Assembly (NCBI GenBank): GCA_947581845.1
Contig: CANPVY010000336.1
Coordinates: 1 to 5,863, forward strand
DNA length: 5,863 nucleotides
Origin: an uncultured bacterium
GTDB lineage: Bacteria; Gemmatimonadota; Gemmatimonadetes; Palauibacterales; KS3-K002
Direction: 5' to 3'
In this document: positions 5,810 to 5,863 of the stretch, one piece after another
How the letters are laid out: the number at the start of each line of letters is the position of its first letter
Numbering within the stretch: the stretch's first letter is position 1
Program-made: the position numbers and the translations under genes
The notes under the pieces: generated by a model
The model's input: the letters and a program-made list of their open reading frames with translations, nothing else
What the model was told of the DNA's origin: nothing
The model's database searches: none

Positions 5810-5863
5810 CATTCTGGACTTGGACGCGCGTATCTAAGCTTAACTCGGGAAGCCTGCCACACC

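Overview
The window is a GC-rich bacterial segment with compact genes, Shine-Dalgarno sites and bacterial families throughout. It holds one gene cut by the left edge and four complete genes. No tRNA, rRNA, insertion sequence, phage gene or CRISPR array was recognised. The lineage is uncertain. The C-terminal half of the prolyl-tRNA synthetase reads, from memory of the family, most like proteins from Chloroflexota (Thermomicrobia-like) and other GC-rich soil bacteria, but this is a weak hint.

Layout. The 5' end of a transaldolase gene (tal) leaves the window on the minus strand (1-195). It has a good RBS, a clear sigma70-type promoter (327-355) and a leader of about 125 nt containing a hairpin. 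Divergent from it is a complete proS-like gene (512-2278, plus strand). A short convergent gap (2279-2418) separates proS from a minus-strand class I SAM-dependent methyltransferase (2419-3225). A gene-free stretch (3226-3628) carries one perfect GC-rich hairpin and a weak promoter candidate. The right end is a probable two-gene minus-strand operon: an uncharacterised protein with Vps62/NPP1-like motifs (4808-5794) is followed after 39 bp by an M19-type dipeptidase (3629-4768).

The most interesting gene is the proS-like one. Its frame is intact over 588 codons. The ATP-binding motifs, the TxE loop, the editing (INS) domain and the anticodon-binding domain are all present. Three blocks that are almost invariant in bacterial ProRS and lie around the proline site are strongly altered. 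This suggests a specialised second ProRS, for example resistant, altered in specificity, or acting mainly in editing, rather than the housekeeping enzyme. Whether a canonical proS exists elsewhere in the genome cannot be seen here.

The other genes show no obvious shared pathway with proS or with each other, apart from the operon arrangement of the Vps62-like protein and the dipeptidase. Motif comparisons are from memory of the families; no search or alignment was run.
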